Shown piece by piece: positions 6,783 to 14,502 of a DNA stretch of 27,776 bases. Below the pieces are notes generated by a model, which saw only the letters and a program-made list of their open reading frames with translations, searched no databases and was not told the DNA's origin. This stretch comes from a bacterium (GTDB lineage: Bacteria > CAIWAD01): assembly GCA_030685015.1 (NCBI GenBank), contig JAUXWS010000007.1, forward strand, positions 1-27,776, read 5' to 3'. The position numbers and the translations under genes were made by a program. Positions within the stretch are counted from its first letter, which is position 1, and every line of letters begins with the position of its first letter.

Positions 6783-7967
6783 TTAGCACTTCTGCTCAGA
6801 ATTTCTGATGCCTGCCCTTAGCATCTCCTCCGTTGCTCGCTCCACACTTGCCCGCACGGGATCCAGCGCCAGCCTGGCGTAGATCTCCGTCGTCACCTTG
6901 GATTCATGCCCCAGCGTCTTTTGGATCACCTCCAGGGGCGTGCCCGTGTCGATTTGGAAGGACGCCAGGCTACGGCGCAAATCGTGGATGTGGAGGTCTT
7001 CCAGGCCGGCCCTCGCGCAGATCCGCAGCCACCCAATGCGTGGGTTCACCATGTGTGCGTTCTCGCGTCCCGCTCGGCCCTGGAAGACAAATGGGCTGCA
7101 GCTCACTGACCGCCGCGCCTGGAGCAATTGGACGACGTAGGTGCTCAGCACCACGTCCAGCGCCTTGCCGGTCTTGGACTGCGCTGCCGGAATCACCCAG
7201 AGGCCGCGTTCCAGCGAGATGTCTTCCCAGCGCATGGCCAGCACATTGGATTTGCGTGCTCCCGTGAAGAGCGCCAGCAGCACGAAGTCGCGCAGGTTAT
7301 GATTCCGCTCTTCCTTGAGTGCTTCGAAGAAGGCGGGTAGATCTTCCAGCGTTAGTCTGCGTGTCCGCTGCTCCTCTCTGTAAAGCGAGATGGCGTTTGC
7401 CGGGTTGGGGATGTCCAGTTCATGCTCGCGGATGGCCCGGTTGATAATGGCACGCAAGAGGGCCACCACCCGGTTGGCCTGATGCTTCCCGTTCTGGTCG
7501 CCAGCCGCTTGGTGCAGGGACACCACCTCACGCCGGCGGATGGACTTCATGGGGCGTGCGGCCCAGTGCGCCAAAAACCGCGTCCATTGCCGCTTGAACT
7601 CGTAGAGAGTCCCTGGCTTGCAATGGCGCTCCAGGTACGCGCAGTACTCGTCGAAGGCGGTCTGCAGGCTGAATTGCGTCGCGCGCTCCGCCCGCCTGCG
7701 CTCTGCGCCGACAGCCTCTCCCTTGATCACCTGCAAGAGGAGGTCAGAAGCCAATTGCCGGGCAAGGGGGATCGAGATCTCCGGGTAACCGCCGATGCGG
7801 ACATGCCGTTTCACGCCATCTCGCGTCTTCACCACGTAGAAGGACTTGGCGCCCCTGGCTGTGACCATGATGGCCAGGAGGGGCACCTGTTCGTCGTAAA
7901 ACCACTCCCTGGACTTGGTGGTTTTCAGCTCGTCCAGGCGCTTCTGAGTGAATCGAATCCTAGCCAT
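6783..7967 (-). CDS. P4-type tyrosine site-specific integrase
   Basis: A 394-residue integrase that catalyses insertion and excision of the element. Residues 1 to about 90 are the DUF4102-type arm-binding domain (MARIRFTQKRLDELK...LAIMVTARGAKSFY), residues 100-180 the SAM-like core-binding domain, and 200-390 the catalytic domain. All catalytic residues are visible: R238 in FTGARKSN, K265 in AAQSKTGK, H328 and R331 in HIHDLRRS, H354 in LGHES, and nucleophile Y363 in TTEIYARL. Start at 7967 has GGAG seven bases upstream. Its 5' end faces the outer edge of the element, where tandem GGTCGCC repeats lie. The protein is full length and looks functional. No excisionase (AlpA-like) gene is seen nearby. 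Confidence 0.93.
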   Translation of the reverse strand: MARIRFTQKRLDELKTTKSREWFYDEQVPLLAIMVTARGAKSFYVVKTRDGVKRHVRIGGYPEISIPLARQLASDLLLQVIKGEAVGAERRRAERATQFSLQTAFDEYCAYLERHCKPGTLYEFKRQWTRFLAHWAARPMKSIRRREVVSLHQAAGDQNGKHQANRVVALLRAIINRAIREHELDIPNPANAISLYREEQRTRRLTLEDLPAFFEALKEERNHNLRDFVLLALFTGARKSNVLAMRWEDISLERGLWVIPAAQSKTGKALDVVLSTYVVQLLQARRSVSCSPFVFQGRAGRENAHMVNPRIGWLRICARAGLEDLHIHDLRRSLASFQIDTGTPLEVIQKTLGHESKVTTEIYARLALDPVRASVERATEEMLRAGIRNSEQKC

Positions 7968-8000
7968 CTGACCGCTCCGTCAGTAGACCAGGCGCGCATT

Positions 8001-8032
8001 CGGTCGCCGCCCGGTCGCCGTAATTGGTCGCC
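8001..8032 (+). repeat. Tandem GGTCGCC repeats, probable integrase arm-type sites
   Basis: Three direct copies of GGTCGCC occur at about 8002, 8013 and 8026. The first two are 11 bases apart, one helical turn. They lie 34 bases upstream of the integrase start, where arm-type binding sites are expected. The 21-base block 8001-8021 differs at one position from 25686-25706. Confidence 0.55.
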
Positions 8033-8034
8033 AA

Positions 8035-8105
8035 GATGTGACAATGAGTGTAAAAATGCAGTGAGATTTCGAGAAGAGAAAAATCGGAAGCCTTTGATGT
8101 GACAA
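8035..8105 (+). repeat. 10-bp direct repeat GATGTGACAA
   Basis: GATGTGACAA occurs at 8035-8044 and again at 8096-8105 in the AT-rich interval between integrase and chromosome. The copies could be the element boundary, an excision-factor or regulator site. There is no further proof, and a chance repeat cannot be excluded. Confidence 0.35.
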
Positions 8106-8182
8106 GGATTTTATCGTACCGAAGAATAATACATCACGTCTTGAGATCGTAGTCGCCCTACTGCCCCATCAGGAGAAGATCG

Positions 8183-9322
8183 ATGCATCTGCCATTCGTC
8201 GAAGCGGCCCCGGAGTTGTCCCATGTGGGGAACAACCTCCTGGATCGTCGCCTGCCGCCCGAGTTCACCTTGATCAAACTCCTGGCCCTGCTCAAGCTCA
8301 GTCCGCCCGGCGGCCGCCGGCCACTCGTGCGCACCATCCTCGATCTTCAGGAGCCGGTGCAGGCCGGGGACCGACCCGCCTTCCGCGCCTGGCTGGCCTG
8401 CTGTCTCGACTGCGCGCTGGGGTCCGCCGCCATCGGGGAAGCGGCCGCCCGGCACTTGCCCGGCGATCTGCGCCTGCGCGAGGCCGACCAGCTTCATGAG
8501 GCGGCTCAACGCCTTGAGGGCCAGCCCCGACGCCAGCGCCGCCTCTTGGAGCAGGAGCTGCTGCTGCGCAGCTCCCTGCCCGAGGACTGGCAGTTCCACC
8601 GGGCCAAATGGCGCTATCTCGAGCTGCAGGCGGAACAGACGGGCTCCCTGCTCACGCCCGCCGAAGCCTCGCGCCGGGCCAGGGGCGTCGGCATCTTCTT
8701 CCATCCGGACCAGCTTCAGCCTGGGCCGCATCACCGCTGGTTCAGCCTGAGACGGGCCTTGGACATGCTGGAGCCGGCCGCCTGGCTGGACCTGCTCGAC
8801 CACCTGTGCCACGGTCGGCCCGTGGAGTTGTCCCTGCCGGCCGGCCTCTGGACGCCGCTGCGCCCCTGGCTCTCTTTTCTGACCGGCGGGGCGGGCATCC
8901 CGCTGGTGGAGTTCTATGCCGGCAGCCTGCCCGACGACCCGCCCACGGCGGCCCGACCGGGTTTGCTCATCCTCCACGGCGAGGAGGATCTCGATCCCCG
9001 CCTGCAGGATTGGGGCATGAAGGCCTCGGGCCTGGGCTGGCATCTGATCCTGGTCCGCGCGCCACGCTGTCCGCTGGCCAGTTGGCTCAACCGGGTCAGC
9101 GCCGGGCCGGCGGGCGAGGAATGGATGCGCCGCCAGGTGGTGGCGGGGGAACCGACGGAACAGATCCTGCCGCTCAAAGCCTTTGTTCGGCAAATGGAGC
9201 GGCACTACATCCTGGACGTGCTGGGGCTGCATGATGGCGTGAAGACCCGCGCCTGTGAACGTCTGCAGATCTCCCGGCAGACGCTCTACTCCAAGCTGGG
9301 GGCGGAAGGAGTGGAGGCATGA
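8183..9322 (+). CDS. Degenerate NtrC-like protein with C-terminal Fis-type HTH
   Basis: A 379-residue protein; start at 8183 has AGGAGA seven bases upstream. The last 50 residues (ILPLKAFVRQMERHYILDVL, then HDGVKTRACERLQISRQTLY) closely follow the Fis-type DNA-binding domain of NtrC-family enhancer-binding proteins. Residues about 260-295 (LLILHGEEDLDPRLQDWGMK) resemble the Walker B region of their AAA+ domain (LFLDEI..L....Q), but no Walker A loop and no GAFTGA sigma-54 contact motif is present. The N-terminal 200 residues are Arg/Leu-rich and unrecognised. I infer a DNA-binding regulator that has lost ATPase and sigma-54 activation. It is the first chromosomal gene beside the integrated element. 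Its 3' end overlaps the convergent CorC-family gene by 37 bases. Confidence 0.6.
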   Translation: MHLPFVEAAPELSHVGNNLLDRRLPPEFTLIKLLALLKLSPPGGRRPLVRTILDLQEPVQAGDRPAFRAWLACCLDCALGSAAIGEAAARHLPGDLRLREADQLHEAAQRLEGQPRRQRRLLEQELLLRSSLPEDWQFHRAKWRYLELQAEQTGSLLTPAEASRRARGVGIFFHPDQLQPGPHHRWFSLRRALDMLEPAAWLDLLDHLCHGRPVELSLPAGLWTPLRPWLSFLTGGAGIPLVEFYAGSLPDDPPTAARPGLLILHGEEDLDPRLQDWGMKASGLGWHLILVRAPRCPLASWLNRVSAGPAGEEWMRRQVVAGEPTEQILPLKAFVRQMERHYILDVLGLHDGVKTRACERLQISRQTLYSKLGAEGVEA

Positions 9323-10560
9323 GGGGATCCTGGCTGCCCGTCCTGATCCTGACCCTCGCCATTGCCTCTGGATGGCACATGCTGGACGATGACATGGCGC
9401 AGGTGGCGGGGCGTGGCCGATACGATGGAGACTTCGAGGGGCGGCAGGAGGAGGCGTTCCCCCTCGGCCGGGATTCGCCCCAGCTGTTCCACCACCCAAC
9501 CGCCCAGGGTGTCCGCCGCCTCCGTGGGGAGCTGCAGGCCTGTCCCTTCCGCGAAGATGTCCAACCTCAGCCGGGCCGACACAAAGAAGCGCCCATCCGC
9601 CAGGGGGATGAGCGAGCGCTGTGCCTTGTCGTGCTCGTCGTCGATGGCGCCGACCAGATCCTCAAGCAGATCCTCGAGGGTCAGGAGGCCGGCTGTTCCG
9701 CCGTACTCGTCCACCACCACGGCCAGCTTGGACTGACCTTTGCCGAAGGCGGCCAGGAGATCGCGCGCCCTCATGGTGGCGGGCACGAAGAGCGGTTGGC
9801 GACGGATCTCGTCGAGGGTGGCCGGCAATTGGAAGAGGTCCCGCGCCGTGATGTAGCCCGTGATGCTGTCCAGATCCCGCCGGTAAAGCGGCAGGGCGGA
9901 TTTGCCCTCTCGATGGATCAACTCGGCCGCCAGGGCTGGTGAAGCATCGGCGGGCAGGGCCAGCAGTTCGGTGCGCGGGGTCATCAATTCGCCCAGGCGA
10001 CGCTGCCGCAGGTGCAGGGCGCGCCGGATCATGCGGTGCTCGCGCTGGCCCAGGTCCTCGCTCAGTTGATGCAGCTGGGCCCGCAGCTGGTGGGCCTCGC
10101 GCTCCGGCTGACCCGGCAGCAGGCGGGTGAAGAGGGCGACGGGGGCGCTGATGGGCTTCAGCAACAGGTGAATGCCTTGCAGAGGCAGGGCCAGGGCGGG
10201 AAAGAGCCGGTGGGAGCGGCCATGGATCAAGCCTTTGGGCAGGGCCTCGCCTCCCACGGTCAGCAGGATGGTGGCGGCCAGACCGGTCACCCACTCCGGC
10301 CATCCCAAGTGCAGGCCGACCAGGGTCGCGATCGTGGCGAAGCTGATGTTGGACAAGTTGTTCGCCACCAGCAGGGTGACGAGCAGCGAGTCGGGCCGCC
10401 GATGCCAGGCGGCGGTCCACGCGGCGCCGGCCCGCCCCTGGCGCAGCCAGATCAGCACATGGCTGCGTCCCAGTCCGGTGAAGGCCAGCTCCGAGGCGGA
10501 GAGGAAGCCCGACAGGAGCAGGGTGACAGCCAGGGCGGCCAATCCGTTCAAGAGGTCCAC
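9286..10560 (-). CDS. CNNM (DUF21)/CBS/CorC-HlyC family membrane protein
   Basis: A 424-residue inner-membrane protein of the CorC/HlyC family, linked to magnesium/cobalt efflux and divalent-cation homeostasis. Domains in order: DUF21 transmembrane domain, residues 1 to about 190 (LLLSGFLSASELAFTGLGRS, LLVTLLVANNLSNISFATIA); two CBS domains, about 195-310 (MTPRTELLALPAD, VVVDEYGGTAGLLTLEDLLE); CorC_HlyC domain, about 325-405 (DTLGGWVVEQLGRIPAEGE). The last 25 residues are a polar, disordered tail. The start codon is GTG at 10560, with AGGGGG six bases upstream. It overlaps the YigZ-family gene by 13 bases and is the last gene of the fatty-acid operon. No terminator is seen because its end overlaps the convergent gene. 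Confidence 0.9.
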   Translation of the reverse strand: MDLLNGLAALAVTLLLSGFLSASELAFTGLGRSHVLIWLRQGRAGAAWTAAWHRRPDSLLVTLLVANNLSNISFATIATLVGLHLGWPEWVTGLAATILLTVGGEALPKGLIHGRSHRLFPALALPLQGIHLLLKPISAPVALFTRLLPGQPEREAHQLRAQLHQLSEDLGQREHRMIRRALHLRQRRLGELMTPRTELLALPADASPALAAELIHREGKSALPLYRRDLDSITGYITARDLFQLPATLDEIRRQPLFVPATMRARDLLAAFGKGQSKLAVVVDEYGGTAGLLTLEDLLEDLVGAIDDEHDKAQRSLIPLADGRFFVSARLRLDIFAEGTGLQLPTEAADTLGGWVVEQLGRIPAEGERLLLPPLEVSIVSATPRHLRHVIVQHVPSRGNGEGQDQDGQPGSPHASTPSAPSLE

Positions 10561-11177
10561 ATCGCCCCCTGTCCCTGCAGGATCTCGCGCAGCTCGTCCA
10601 TCAGTGTTGCTCGTGCCGTGCTGGGCACTTGGATGTCCAGTTGCAGTTCCTCGCCGCTGACAAGGTTCACCTCGCGGGCGCCGTGGCGTGCCAACAGGCG
10701 CCGCACACGGGTCATCCGGGAGTAGGGAATGCGCAGGTGCAGCGGCTGGCAGTCCGTCACCAGGCTCCGCTGGCAGGAGGCCAGGGCGCCCGTCGCCGCG
10801 CTGCCGTAGGCGCGCGCCAGTCCGCCCGTGCCCAGCTTGATGCCGCCGAACCAGCGCACCACCACGACCAGGACGTTGGACAGGCCGCTCCCGTCGATGG
10901 CCCGCAGGATGGGCTGGCCGGCCGAGCCGGATGGCTCGCCGTCGTCACCGCAGCCCCAGGCTGGTTCACGTCCCGGGTGTCCGGTCCGCCAGGCATGACA
11001 GTGATGGGTGGCCTTGTGATGTTCCAATCTGGCCTGCGCCAGGAGGCGGACCGCCTCCCCGGCCTCGGCGATGGGATGGACGAGCGCCAGGAAGCGCGAG
11101 CGCTCCACCCGCTCCTCCCACTGGGCCGGCGCGCCGGGAACAGGAAAACTGTCGGGGGATGGGTCAGGCTGGTCCAT
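10548..11177 (-). CDS. YigZ/IMPACT (UPF0029) family protein
   Basis: A 209-residue protein of the YigZ/IMPACT family. The N-terminal UPF0029 domain shows SRFLALVHPIAEAGEA, HHKATHHCHAWRTG, GDDGEPSGSAGQPIL and the signature VVVVRWFGGIKLGTGGLARA; a small C-terminal DUF1949-like domain (SRMTRVRRLLARHGAREVNL) follows. The fold resembles EF-G domain IV and RNase PH, and members are linked to translation control, but the bacterial biochemical role is not settled. The start at 11177 has GGAAG upstream and lies 14 bases inside the rnc gene; an in-frame start at 11378 would add out-of-frame rnc sequence. It sits between rnc and the CorC-family gene in one operon. Confidence 0.88.
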   Translation of the reverse strand: MDQPDPSPDSFPVPGAPAQWEERVERSRFLALVHPIAEAGEAVRLLAQARLEHHKATHHCHAWRTGHPGREPAWGCGDDGEPSGSAGQPILRAIDGSGLSNVLVVVVRWFGGIKLGTGGLARAYGSAATGALASCQRSLVTDCQPLHLRIPYSRMTRVRRLLARHGAREVNLVSGEELQLDIQVPSTARATLMDELREILQGQGAMWTS

Positions 11178-11934
11178 GGGCTTCCACCGGCGCCCCGCCC
11201 TCTGTCCGGCGGTGGGAGAACTGCTCCAGCCCCTCGCGGGCGGCGGCCTGCTCGGCCTTCTTCTTGCTGGCGCCCGTGCCCCGGCCCAAGGGCTGATCAT
11301 CCACCAGCACCTCCACCACGAAGAACTTGCTGTGGTCGGGACCCACCTCCTCCACCACCTTGTAGACGGGGTTGCCACCGCCGTGGCTCTGGCTCAGTTC
11401 CAACAGCAGGCTCTTGTAGTTGCGATTGTCACGACTGGCCTGGGTGAGGTCCAGACCCTCCAGGACCTGGCGCCGGATGAAGTCCTCGGCCGCGGGCAGG
11501 CCACCGTCGAGGTAGATGGCGCCGAGCAGGGCCTCGAAGGCGTCCTCCAGGATGGAAGGCCGCTGACGGCCTCCAGTTCGATCCTCTGATTCGGAGAGAA
11601 GCAGGTGGCGGCCCAGGCCGATCTCGCCGGCCAGTCTGACCAAGAAGGGACCTGAGACGATGATGGACTTGAGCTTGGTCAACTCCCCCTCTTTCTTTTC
11701 CGGATACTTCAGGAAGAGGTGGTGGCTGACGCAGAGGTCCAGCACGGCATCGCCCAGGAACTCCAATCGCTCGTTGGAGGCGACGCGCGGACCCGTTTGT
11801 TGACCCGAATGGCTGCGGTGGGTCAGGGCAAGATGCAGCAGCTCGGGCTGCCGGAAGGTGTAGCCGATGGCCGTCTCCAGCCCGCTGGCGCCTTGGACCG
11901 GCCGGCCGCGGGTCAGCCAGGAGAGCAGTTTCAT
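11164..11934 (-). CDS. rnc: Ribonuclease III
   Basis: A 256-residue double-strand-specific endoribonuclease that processes rRNA precursors and structured mRNAs. The RNase III signature NERLEFLGDAVL is at residues 54-65, with the acidic metal ligands E58, D62, D131 and E134 (ILEDAFEALLGAIYLDG). A dsRNA-binding domain occupies about 180-250 (NYKSLLLELSQSHGGGNPVY, ending GASKKKAEQAAAREGLEQF). The ATG overlaps the fabF stop codon (ATGA at 11934-11931), so translation is coupled. The open frame runs upstream to 12990, but that part is a shadow of fabF. The fabF-rnc order is found in many bacteria, often as acpP-fabF-rnc. Confidence 0.95.
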   Translation of the reverse strand: MKLLSWLTRGRPVQGASGLETAIGYTFRQPELLHLALTHRSHSGQQTGPRVASNERLEFLGDAVLDLCVSHHLFLKYPEKKEGELTKLKSIIVSGPFLVRLAGEIGLGRHLLLSESEDRTGGRQRPSILEDAFEALLGAIYLDGGLPAAEDFIRRQVLEGLDLTQASRDNRNYKSLLLELSQSHGGGNPVYKVVEEVGPDHSKFFVVEVLVDDQPLGRGTGASKKKAEQAAAREGLEQFSHRRTEGGAPVEAHGPA

Positions 11935-13181
11935 GCCGTCCAGCGCGAGAGGAGAAGGCTGGCGTTGTGGCCCCCGAAACCAAAGGTGTTGGAGATGGCA
12001 TGTCGCAGCGGCATGGTCCGGGCCCGCGTGACTATGGGCAGCACCAGCTCCGGGTCCGGATTGTCCAGGTTGATGGTGGGCGGCACCACTCCATGGCGCA
12101 GAGCCAGGGCCGCGGCCAGGCATTCGATGGCTCCGGCGGCGCCGAGCAGATGGCCGGTCATGGACTTGGTGCTGTTGATGGCCAGATGCGGCCCATGCCC
12201 GCCGAACACGCGGGCGATGCCCTGGATCTCCGCCATGTCCCCGGCCGGAGTGCTGGTGCCGTGGGTGTTGATGTGGTCGATGTCCTCGGCGGGCAGGCCG
12301 GCATCCGCAAGGGCCATGCGCATGGCCCGCTGGGCCCCTTCGCCCTCCGGCGCAGGTGCCGTCAGATGGTGGGCGTCCGCCGTGAAGCCCAGTCCGCTGA
12401 TCTCGGCCAGGATGTCGGCCCCCCGCTCCAGCGCCAGGTCCAGACGCTCGATGACGAACATGACGGCGCCCTCGCCCATCACGAAACCGTCGCGGTCCCG
12501 GTCGAAGGGACGGCTGGCGCGCTTTGGCTCCTCGTTGCGCGTGGACATGGCCTGCAGGGCGTTGAAACCGCCGATGCCCAGGGGCGTGATGGCCGCCTCG
12601 GCCCCGCCCGTCAGCACCCGGTCCGCCTGTCCGCAGCGGATGGCCTGCACAGCGCAGCCGATGGCGTGGGACGAGGAGGCGCAGGCGCTCACCGTGCCGA
12701 AGTTGGGTCCCTTCAAGCCCCATTTCATGGCGATCTGCCCGGGCAGGATGTCGGATATCATCATGGGGATGAACATGGGCGGGATGCGGCCCGGCCCCTT
12801 CTCCACCAGCTGGGTGTGGGCATCCTCGATGGACATGAGGCCGCCGATGCCCGAGGCGGTGATGACCCCGAAGCGATCCAGGTCCACGGCGGCAAGGTCC
12901 AGGCCCGACTGCTCCAGCGCCATCTGGGCCGCCACCATCCCGTATTGGCAGAAAGGGTCCATCCGCCGCTGCTCGGGCTTGCGCAGCCACTGCCCCGCGT
13001 CAAAGCCCTTCAGCTCGCAGGCGATCCGGGTGGCATGGAGGGACGCATCGAAGCGGGTGATGGGTCCGGCGCCGCTGCAACCCTCCACCAGGGCCTGCCA
13101 GAAGCTGTCCAGCCCCTGGCCGATGGGGCTCAGCACGCCCGTCCCGGTGATCACCACCCGCACCCCGCCTGGCTGTGCCAT
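11931..13181 (-). CDS. fabF: 3-oxoacyl-ACP synthase II (beta-ketoacyl-ACP synthase)
   Basis: A 416-residue condensing enzyme that adds a two-carbon unit from malonyl-ACP to an acyl-ACP in type II fatty acid synthesis. The Cys-His-His triad is visible: C167 in VSACASSSHAIG, H307 in INTHGTSTPAGD and H344 in SMTGHLLGAAGA. The C-terminal NTFGFGGHNASL loop is also typical. The start at 13181 is chosen because MAQPGGVRVVITGTGVLSP matches the normal N-terminus and AGAGG lies just upstream; the frame is open to 13274. It follows acpP after a 116-base gap and is translationally coupled to rnc. Confidence 0.96.
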   Translation of the reverse strand: MAQPGGVRVVITGTGVLSPIGQGLDSFWQALVEGCSGAGPITRFDASLHATRIACELKGFDAGQWLRKPEQRRMDPFCQYGMVAAQMALEQSGLDLAAVDLDRFGVITASGIGGLMSIEDAHTQLVEKGPGRIPPMFIPMMISDILPGQIAMKWGLKGPNFGTVSACASSSHAIGCAVQAIRCGQADRVLTGGAEAAITPLGIGGFNALQAMSTRNEEPKRASRPFDRDRDGFVMGEGAVMFVIERLDLALERGADILAEISGLGFTADAHHLTAPAPEGEGAQRAMRMALADAGLPAEDIDHINTHGTSTPAGDMAEIQGIARVFGGHGPHLAINSTKSMTGHLLGAAGAIECLAAALALRHGVVPPTINLDNPDPELVLPIVTRARTMPLRHAISNTFGFGGHNASLLLSRWTA

Positions 13182-13297
13182 TGTCCTCTCCCTCTCTGCC
13201 CGCGGTTGCCCGCTCTTCACAAAGGAGGCGCTGTCCATGGCGGCCAGCGCCTCGTCGCTTCTTGACCGATCCAAGGCGGCGTCGCCGGGAAGGTGAC

Positions 13298-13537
13298 CTA
13301 GCCGACCTGCTTGTCCAGGAAGGCACAGACCGCGCCCACCGTCGTCAGGGACTGGGCCGTCTCATCGGTGATCTCCAGGTCGTACTCCTTCTCCAACATG
13401 TCGATGAGTTCGAACTTGGCGATGCTGTCGGCCCCCAGGTCGTTGTCGAAGGAGGCTTCCATGGTCACCTTGGAGGCGTCGTCCAAGTCAAGGACGTCGA
13501 GGATGATGCTCTTGACCTTGTCGAAGTGCTGGGACAT
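13298..13537 (-). CDS. acpP: Acyl carrier protein
   Basis: A 79-residue acidic carrier that holds growing acyl chains on a phosphopantetheine arm. The attachment serine is S38 in LGADSIAKFELIDMLEKEY; most ACPs read DSL, so DSIAKFEL is a mild variant. Helix I (FDKVKSIILDVLDLDD) and the C-terminal helix are normal. GGGAGA precedes the ATG. A 230-base gap without a gene separates it from fabG upstream, unusually wide in this tight operon. The gap contains a possible promoter (TTGAAC, 17 bases, TAAGTT at about 13579-13607 on the minus strand), which would allow extra acpP expression; this is weak evidence. Confidence 0.96.
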   Translation of the reverse strand: MSQHFDKVKSIILDVLDLDDASKVTMEASFDNDLGADSIAKFELIDMLEKEYDLEITDETAQSLTTVGAVCAFLDKQVG

Positions 13538-13767
13538 GATTTCTCCCGAGTTGGCGGTTTGTGATCTGGAATCGTGAAGAACTTAGTTCGCGCGACGCTG
13601 GGGTTCAACGTCCCCCCCTTCCCCGAGCCGTGGATGCGTCCTCCCCGGCGACCCACTCCGTGGCAGGTCGGTTGATGAGGTGTCCAAACCTCCATCCGGC
13701 CAGCGCATCCGCACAACGCTGCGGGGCCGGAGGGCCGGGGGCAAGGCCACGGGGCAAGCGGCAGGCC

Positions 13768-14502
13768 TCACATGTGCATGCCGCCGTCCACCTGCAGGAC
13801 CTGACCCGTGATGTAGGCGGCCGATCCCGAGGCGAGGAAGAGCACGACGGCGGCCACATCCGCCGGCTGACCATGACGGCCCAGGGGGATCTGGCGGGAC
13901 AGCTCGTCCTTGGCCGCCTGGGGCAGCTGCGCCGTCATCTCCGTCTCGATGTAGCCCGGCGCCACGGCGTTGACCAGCACGTTGCGGGAGGCCAGTTCCC
14001 GCGCCATGGTCTTGGTCAGGCCGATGACGCCGGCCTTGGCGGCGCTGTAGTTGGCCTGGCCGGCGTTGCCCATCACGCCCACGACGCTGGCGATGTTGAT
14101 GATGCGGCCATCCCGCTGCTTCATCATGGGTTTGACGGCGTGGCGGATCGTGTTGAAGCAGCCCTTGAGGTTGGTCTGCATCACCAGGTCCCATTGCTCC
14201 TCGCCCATGCGCATCATCAGCGCGTCCCGCGTGATGCCGGCGTTGTTGACCAGCACGTCAAGGCGGCCCTCGGCGGCGATGATCTCCTCGACCAGGGCGC
14301 CCACGGCGGAGAAGCTGGTCACGTCGCAGGCGCGGCCCACCGTCTCCAGCCCCTCCTCGGCCAGGCGGCGGACCGTCTCCTGGACCTGCTCATCGCGCAG
14401 GTCATTGAACCAGACCCGGTCCCCCGTGCGGGCGAAGGCACGCACAAGCTCGAGGCCGATGCCACGGGATCCACCCGTCACCAGAACGATTCGGCCGGTC
14501 AT
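13768..14502 (-). CDS. fabG: 3-oxoacyl-ACP reductase
   Basis: A 244-residue short-chain dehydrogenase that reduces 3-oxoacyl-ACP with NADPH. The nucleotide loop TGGSRGIG is at residues 9-16, NNAG at 86-89, and the catalytic residues N111, S139, Y152 and K156 (NYSAAKAG) are in place. The C-terminus ITGQVLQVDGGMHM is that of FabG. Start at 14502 has GGAGGG five bases upstream; a start five codons earlier would run further into fabD. The ATG overlaps the fabD stop (ATGA), showing translational coupling. Confidence 0.95.
   Translation of the reverse strand: MTGRIVLVTGGSRGIGLELVRAFARTGDRVWFNDLRDEQVQETVRRLAEEGLETVGRACDVTSFSAVGALVEEIIAAEGRLDVLVNNAGITRDALMMRMGEEQWDLVMQTNLKGCFNTIRHAVKPMMKQRDGRIINIASVVGVMGNAGQANYSAAKAGVIGLTKTMARELASRNVLVNAVAPGYIETEMTAQLPQAAKDELSRQIPLGRHGQPADVAAVVLFLASGSAAYITGQVLQVDGGMHM

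Larger units (their letters stand above)
1..8110 (-). mobile_element. Integrated phage-like element, right-hand part (left end outside the window)
   Basis: All genes from the left edge to 7967 lie on the minus strand and form a mobile-element set: tyrosine integrase at the right end, DinD, secreted nuclease, sigma-like regulator, probable ssDNA-binding protein, DinG-type helicase and the start of another probable helicase. No capsid, tail or terminase gene is visible, so prophage versus integrative island is not settled. The right boundary lies between the repeats at 8001-8032 and the chromosomal gene at 8183, where the sequence changes from AT-rich to GC-rich. No duplicated tRNA end is found there, so the attachment core is not identified. 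Confidence 0.7.

Noticed and set aside
8110-8183. Duplicate of the tRNA-Arg 3' end as attachment core next to the integrase
   Set aside because: I compared the tRNA 3' part (GGTTCGACTCCTCTTGG) and its complement with 7968-8183 and found no match.
11935-12990. N-terminal extension of RNase III to 608 residues
   Set aside because: The extension is fabF read in another frame. The true start is the ATG overlapping the fabF stop.
11967-13265. 432-residue plus-strand frame opposite fabF
   Set aside because: FabF on the minus strand has a full Cys-His-His triad; the plus frame is a shadow.
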